39,744 bases of DNA from an uncultured Alphaproteobacteria bacterium (lineage in GTDB: Bacteria; Pseudomonadota; Alphaproteobacteria; RF32; CAG-239): positions 1 through 39,744 of the forward strand of contig CALXWH010000013.1 in the NCBI GenBank assembly GCA_944392315.1, read 5' to 3'. Below the pieces are notes generated by a model. It was not told the DNA's origin, did not search any database, and saw only the letters and a program-made list of their open reading frames with translations. The position numbers and the translations under genes are program-made. Shown here one piece after another: positions 38,304 to 39,744 of the stretch. Numbering within the stretch: position 1 is the stretch's first letter; each line of letters opens with the position of its first letter.

Positions 38304-38322
38304 TTACCTCACAGTTTCCGGA

Positions 38323-39744
38323 CTATTTTTTTGTATTTGTTTTTGATGCTTCAGCCACCTTATCCAAATTTATGATGTCAGAAAAATTATCTTTGATATA
38401 TTGAGCTCCATCATTCTGGTCAACATCCAAATCCAATGACTGTTTCAAATTTTTATAGCTATATGTATTTTGATCTAAAATATCTCCCCATCTTTTTATA
38501 TACACTTTCTTCAATGGATTTTCTTCAGAATATTTTAATAGCCCTGTTTTTTTATCTTTAATTTCTCCTGTTTGAACCTTTGAATCGATTTCAGACGAAA
38601 TAACTAAAAAATCTATTTTCCAATTAGAAAATTCAGAACACTCATTTATAATATCATAATAATCCTTTATTTGTTGAGCCTCTTTTTTACCAATGGATAC
38701 TTTAGGCCTTTTAAGCTCAACAATTAAAGCCCATTGTTGTTGTCCATAAAATTGTTTTGACGTAAAAAATAAATCAGGTATTCGATCCCCACCCTCAACT
38801 TCATATTCACCACAAAAATCTTTAACACTATTACGAATCTCAGATATTGTGTTATTAAAAGTTTTATCAGAAGCTGTTAAATTATACTCTTCCCCAAAGA
38901 TCCAAGCTTCCCGAGCAACTATCTTATGTAATTGAGAACGTTCTTTTACATTTTTAGAAATATCCCCGTATACCAACATCCTTAAAGATTCTAAAAATTT
39001 TAAGCGATTAGAAACCATTGAAGATGTTTTAATAATATTTGATAAATCGGTTTCATCTAATAAATTTGAAAATTCTCCAGTTTCTTCTGCTGTCAGATTT
39101 AGCAATTTTTGCAATATTTTAGCAAAATGTTCCGGTTCTCGTTCCAACAGAACTTTAACTGTTGTTACAATAAACTGCCGGGTTTCAGTTGCTTTTAATA
39201 CGTTTGGCTTTTTCTCATTTATTTTGACTATGATTTTATCATATAAACTACGAGCTACTTGGTCTGAAGAAGATGGTGTATCACTATAAGGATAAATTTT
39301 TTCTTCTTTAAGTTTATTAATGATATCATAAGAACGCAATCTGCTTTGTTTTAGCAGAAAAGCATCTTTTGTCTCTCTGGCATACCTTTCAATTTCAACA
39401 AAATCAGGATTAGACGCAAGTAAATCTAATGTATTTTTATTCTTTTCCGCTTCAACTCTTTTAGAAGCAATATACAATGAACAGTTTGTTTTCTTAGCAG
39501 TATTTTCTAATTTATCTTCTTTTAAAATATTATAACTGTGATCACACCAAAACAATCTGTTATTATCTACACTTGATTGTTTCCATATAACCGTTTTAAC
39601 TTCAACATCAGCATAAGGAGCATTTAAAGTAACAGTATCACTTTCGTCAATATGTTCGCTTGCACTCAATTTGTCTTCATCTAAATATATGGAAATACGC
39701 TCGTCATCTACAATAGTGATAAAATGACGCTCCAACTCTGATTT
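38323..39744 (-). CDS. C-terminal part of a GHKL-ATPase/PD-(D/E)XK-type protein (5' end outside window)
   Basis: 473 codons are visible and the frame stays open to the window edge (K-S-E-L before the first in-window TTG), so the true start lies beyond. The helical middle, with SQLHKIVAREAWIFGEE and LLDETDLSNIIK, resembles large bacterial ATP-binding proteins of the Hsp90-like/MORC-related group found near restriction and defence genes. The C-terminal region has a PD-(D/E)XK pattern: IPDLFF then LIVELKRPK (D and ExK 19 residues apart, codons near 38778 and 38718). If right, it is a nuclease-bearing anti-phage or genome-conflict protein. The ATPase half cannot be seen. Confidence 0.6.
   Translation of the reverse strand, partial: KSELERHFITIVDDERISIYLDEDKLSASEHIDESDTVTLNAPYADVEVKTVIWKQSSVDNNRLFWCDHSYNILKEDKLENTAKKTNCSLYIASKRVEAEKNKNTLDLLASNPDFVEIERYARETKDAFLLKQSRLRSYDIINKLKEEKIYPYSDTPSSSDQVARSLYDKIIVKINEKKPNVLKATETRQFIVTTVKVLLEREPEHFAKILQKLLNLTAEETGEFSNLLDETDLSNIIKTSSMVSNRLKFLESLRMLVYGDISKNVKERSQLHKIVAREAWIFGEEYNLTASDKTFNNTISEIRNSVKDFCGEYEVEGGDRIPDLFFTSKQFYGQQQWALIVELKRPKVSIGKKEAQQIKDYYDIINECSEFSNWKIDFLVISSEIDSKVQTGEIKDKKTGLLKYSEENPLKKVYIKRWGDILDQNTYSYKNLKQSLDLDVDQNDGAQYIKDNFSDIINLDKVAEASKTNTKK

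Overview
The window looks like a chromosomal segment of an AT-rich, fermentative, probably host- or gut-associated alphaproteobacterium. Support for this comes from the three-gene transhydrogenase (split alpha subunit, as in Rhodospirillum rubrum), the DUF2066 plus AI-2E permease gene pair, an oxygen-sensitive class III ribonucleotide reductase with its activase, and a pta-ackA acetate pathway. The lineage is an inference; there is no rRNA gene to settle it.

Positions 1-33.9 kb are mostly compact housekeeping and accessory-core DNA. In order: gyrB; an anaerobic RNR operon (nrdD, a separate small glycyl-radical protein, nrdG) behind tandem NrdR-like boxes; a HAD nucleotidase; two secreted proteins of unknown function; lepA; a GNAT; DUF2066/AI-2E permease; pta-ackA; an OmpA-type lipoprotein; a two-TM protein; typA; a PfkB kinase with two half-size chromate transporters; pntAA-pntAB-pntB; a TetR regulator; an Mpl/LdcA murein-recycling pair; a membrane HExxH protein; a Cys-rich membrane protein; a GNAT behind an elaborate leader; an AstE/ASPA-like hydrolase; an NSS transporter; trpS; and DUF378. 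Intrinsic terminators, many bidirectional, separate most units. Many genes have AGGAG-like ribosome-binding sites, and these move several starts inward of the longest open frame.

From about 33.9 kb to the end the sequence becomes more AT-rich and accessory. A tightly coupled three-gene operon (alkaline-phosphatase-superfamily enzyme, minimal nucleotidyltransferase, group II PLP decarboxylase) lies between two 42-nt direct repeats that match at about 38 of 42 positions. Beyond the second repeat is the 3' part of a large gene that resembles GHKL-ATPase/PD-(D/E)XK conflict proteins and runs off the window.

The strongest candidates for new biology are: (i) the split class III RNR, whose glycyl radical loop sits on its own 77-residue Cys-rich protein; (ii) the leader of the 28.3-kb GNAT gene, with an 18-codon Arg/Leu-rich uORF, nested hairpins, a terminator and an 8-bp match that could mask the Shine-Dalgarno; (iii) the repeat-bracketed decarboxylase/nucleotidyltransferase/phosphatase operon next to a probable defence nuclease.
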